64,000 nt of DNA from Ruegeria sp. PrR005 (GTDB lineage: Bacteria; Pseudomonadota; Alphaproteobacteria; Rhodobacterales; Rhodobacteraceae), in NCBI RefSeq assembly GCF_010500245.1, contig NZ_JAAGOX010000004.1:1-64000 (forward strand), in the 5' to 3' direction. Within the stretch, counting starts at the first letter, position 1, and each line of letters begins with the position of its first letter. The position numbers and the translations under genes are program-made. The notes under the pieces are model-generated. The model was not told where the DNA came from and did not search any database. It worked only from the letters and a program-made list of their open reading frames with translations. Below, piece by piece: positions 62,366 through 64,000 of the stretch.

Positions 62366-63325
62366 GTGCGCCCCATCGCGCTGAGCTGCGGCGAGCCTGC
62401 CGGGATCGGACCCGAGATCGCCGTGGCCGCGTGGCGCGCACTGCGCGCCGATTGCCCGTTTGTGTGGATCGGCGATCCCGGCCACCTGCCGCCGGCCACG
62501 CCGGTTGCCCTGCTCGACACCCCCGGTGAAGCGGTCCAGGCCGCGGCAGAAGCCCTGCCCGTGCTGTCGCTGCCCTTCGCCGCGCCAACGACTCCGGGCC
62601 AGCCGGATCCCCGCAATGCCGCGGGCGTGATCGCCGCAATCGAACGCGGCGTGGCGTTGGTTCAGTCGGGAGATTGTTCGGCCCTTTGCACCGCCCCCAT
62701 CCACAAGAAGGCGCTGATCGACGGTGCGGGCTTCGCCTATCCCGGTCATACCGAGTTTCTCGCCGCACTCGCGGATCGCGACCGCGTGGTCATGATGCTG
62801 GCCAGCGACCAGTTGCGCGTCGTACCCGCCACCATCCACATCGCCCTGTCCGAGGTGCCGCGCACCCTGACACCTGCACTCCTGCGCGAAACCATCGAGA
62901 TCACAGCGACCGGCCTGCGCGACCAGTTCGGCATCGCCCATCCCCGCATCGCGGTCGCCGGGCTGAACCCGCACGCGGGCGAAGGCGGTGCCATGGGCCA
63001 CGAGGAACGCGACTGGATCACGCCGCTTCTGCAAGAGATCCAGGGCGATTTTACCCTCACCGGCCCGCATCCCGCCGACACCATGTTCCACGCCGCCGCC
63101 CGCGCGCGCTATGACGCGGCCGTCTGCATGTATCACGACCAGGCGCTGATCCCGATCAAGACGCTCGACTTCGACCGCGGCGTCAACGTGACCCTCGGCC
63201 TGCCGTTCATCCGCACCTCGCCCGACCATGGCACCGCCTTCGACATCGCGGGTCAGGGCATCGCCAAACCCTCCAGCCTGATCGAGGCGCTGAAAATGGC
63301 GCGAGATATGGCAAACTCGGTCTGA
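62366..63325 (+). CDS. pdxA: 4-hydroxythreonine-4-phosphate dehydrogenase
   Basis: The 319-residue enzyme of pyridoxal phosphate synthesis has IALSCGEPAGIGPEI at the start, CTAPIHKKAL, the substrate/metal region GLNPHAGEGGAMG and YHDQALIPIKTLDFDRGVNVTLGLPFIRTSPDHGTAFDIAG spread over its end. It starts at GTG 62366, three bases after surA, and is followed by rsmA, a conserved order. Confidence 0.95.
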   Translation: MRPIALSCGEPAGIGPEIAVAAWRALRADCPFVWIGDPGHLPPATPVALLDTPGEAVQAAAEALPVLSLPFAAPTTPGQPDPRNAAGVIAAIERGVALVQSGDCSALCTAPIHKKALIDGAGFAYPGHTEFLAALADRDRVVMMLASDQLRVVPATIHIALSEVPRTLTPALLRETIEITATGLRDQFGIAHPRIAVAGLNPHAGEGGAMGHEERDWITPLLQEIQGDFTLTGPHPADTMFHAAARARYDAAVCMYHDQALIPIKTLDFDRGVNVTLGLPFIRTSPDHGTAFDIAGQGIAKPSSLIEALKMARDMANSV

Positions 63326-63409
63326 CCCCCTTCATTTCGCTGCAAAAACTCCCGCCGGAGACGAAATCCTCTGGCGCTCCCCCTGCTGCAACGCATACAT
63401 CCTGAACCT

Positions 63410-64000
63410 ATGAGCGCCATCGACACCCTGCCTCCACTGCGCGAGGTCATCGCCACCCACCAGCTCTCGGCCCGCAAGTCGCTGGGCCAGAACTTCCTGC
63501 TCGACCTCAACCTGACTGCCAAAATCGCGCGCCAGGCGGGTGATCTGAGCGATTGCGACGTGCTGGAAATTGGCCCCGGACCCGGCGGCCTCACACGCGG
63601 GCTTCTGGCCGAAGGCGCACGCCGGATCCTGGCGATCGAGAAGGACCCGCGCTGCTTGCCTGCTCTGTCCGAGATTGCCGAAGCCTACCCGGGCCGCCTC
63701 AAGGTGATCAACGGTGACGCGCTAGAGATCGACCCGCTGGCCTATCTGACGCCGCCGATCCGGATCGCCGCCAACCTGCCCTATAACGTCGGCACCGAGC
63801 TGCTGGTGCGCTGGCTGACCCCGCCCGACTGGCCGCCCTTCTGGCAGAGCCTGACCCTGATGTTCCAGCGCGAAGTGGCCGAGCGCATCGTCGCCCGGCC
63901 TGGCTCCAAGGCCTATGGCCGGTTGGCGATCCTGGCGCAATGGCGGGCGGAGGCGCGGATCGTCCTGTCGCTGCCGCCCGAGGCTTTCACGCCGCCGCCA
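63410..64000 (+). CDS. rsmA: 16S rRNA dimethyladenosine transferase, partial (cut by window end)
   Basis: The first 197 residues are visible. [10 protein letters not shown] is the family start motif, [16 protein letters not shown] is SAM-binding motif I, AIEKDPRC carries the ribose-binding acid and [15 protein letters not shown] is catalytic motif IV. The enzyme dimethylates two adjacent adenines in helix 45 of 16S rRNA. It starts 84 bases after pdxA and runs off the window without a stop codon. Confidence 0.96.
   Translation, partial: MSAIDTLPPLREVIATHQLSARKSLGQNFLLDLNLTAKIARQAGDLSDCDVLEIGPGPGGLTRGLLAEGARRILAIEKDPRCLPALSEIAEAYPGRLKVINGDALEIDPLAYLTPPIRIAANLPYNVGTELLVRWLTPPDWPPFWQSLTLMFQREVAERIVARPGSKAYGRLAILAQWRAEARIVLSLPPEAFTPPP

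Overview
The window looks like a chromosome segment of an alphaproteobacterium of the family Rhodobacteraceae, most likely the Roseobacter group (Ruegeria/Phaeobacter-like). The base composition is high GC. Other pointers are the block pepA-lptG-lptD-surA-pdxA-rsmA, the aroB-aroK next to xerD, the many TRAP and branched-chain-type ABC transporters, and a large RTX protein with a C-terminal Hint domain. The assignment is inferred from gene order and protein style, not from a search.

Layout. 1-1170 is the scarred edge of an integrated element: the end of an IS21-like insertion sequence sits in a frameshifted tyrosine integrase, followed by a 3' tRNA fragment (probably tRNA-Asn) with its terminator. 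1357-1971 is an alanine-rich anchored coiled-coil protein. 2076-10520 is a catabolic and uptake cluster: a TetR regulator with palindromic operators, an MDR oxidoreductase, a full branched-chain-type ABC transporter (livH-M-G-F plus a binding protein) and an acyl-CoA synthetase. A stem-loop then separates an orphan molybdopterin oxidoreductase (10592-12682). 12854-16557 (minus) is a TRAP transporter operon that ends in an isocitrate-lyase/PEP-mutase-family lyase. 16663-27726 is mostly housekeeping: lytic transglycosylase, ssb, an M50 protease with CBS domains, aroK-aroB, a 50-residue membrane protein coupled to a secreted unknown protein, xerD, a CNNM/CBS protein, a BT1/MFS-like transporter and a DUF2254 protein.

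27850-39051 holds a dimethylglycine/sarcosine-dehydrogenase-like FAD-GcvT fusion, a MobA-like nucleotidyltransferase and a 1279-residue RTX-Hint protein on the minus strand. After a 966-base gene-free region comes an amidohydrolase, a CobW-family GTPase and an M20 peptidase that has lost its middle. 39156-42810 is degP plus a two-component system. 42813-45062 (minus) is a tight pair of a ParA-like ATPase and a CHAD-domain protein. 45134-47207 (minus) is a methyltransferase-P450 pair. 47312-55655 contains tfoX-like, ndk, a Bcr-type efflux pump, an ABC-F/GNAT/MarC operon, a retropepsin-like protein, a 4CL-like ligase and a GNAT. 55697-64000 is pepA-holC (minus) divergent from lptG-lptD-surA-pdxA-rsmA, which is cut by the window edge.

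The observations I would follow up first are the ParA-CHAD operon (possible positioning of polyphosphate granules), the absence of lptF in front of lptG, the internally deleted M20 peptidase beside a CobW GTPase with a changed guanine-specificity motif, and the TRAP operon with its own C-C lyase.
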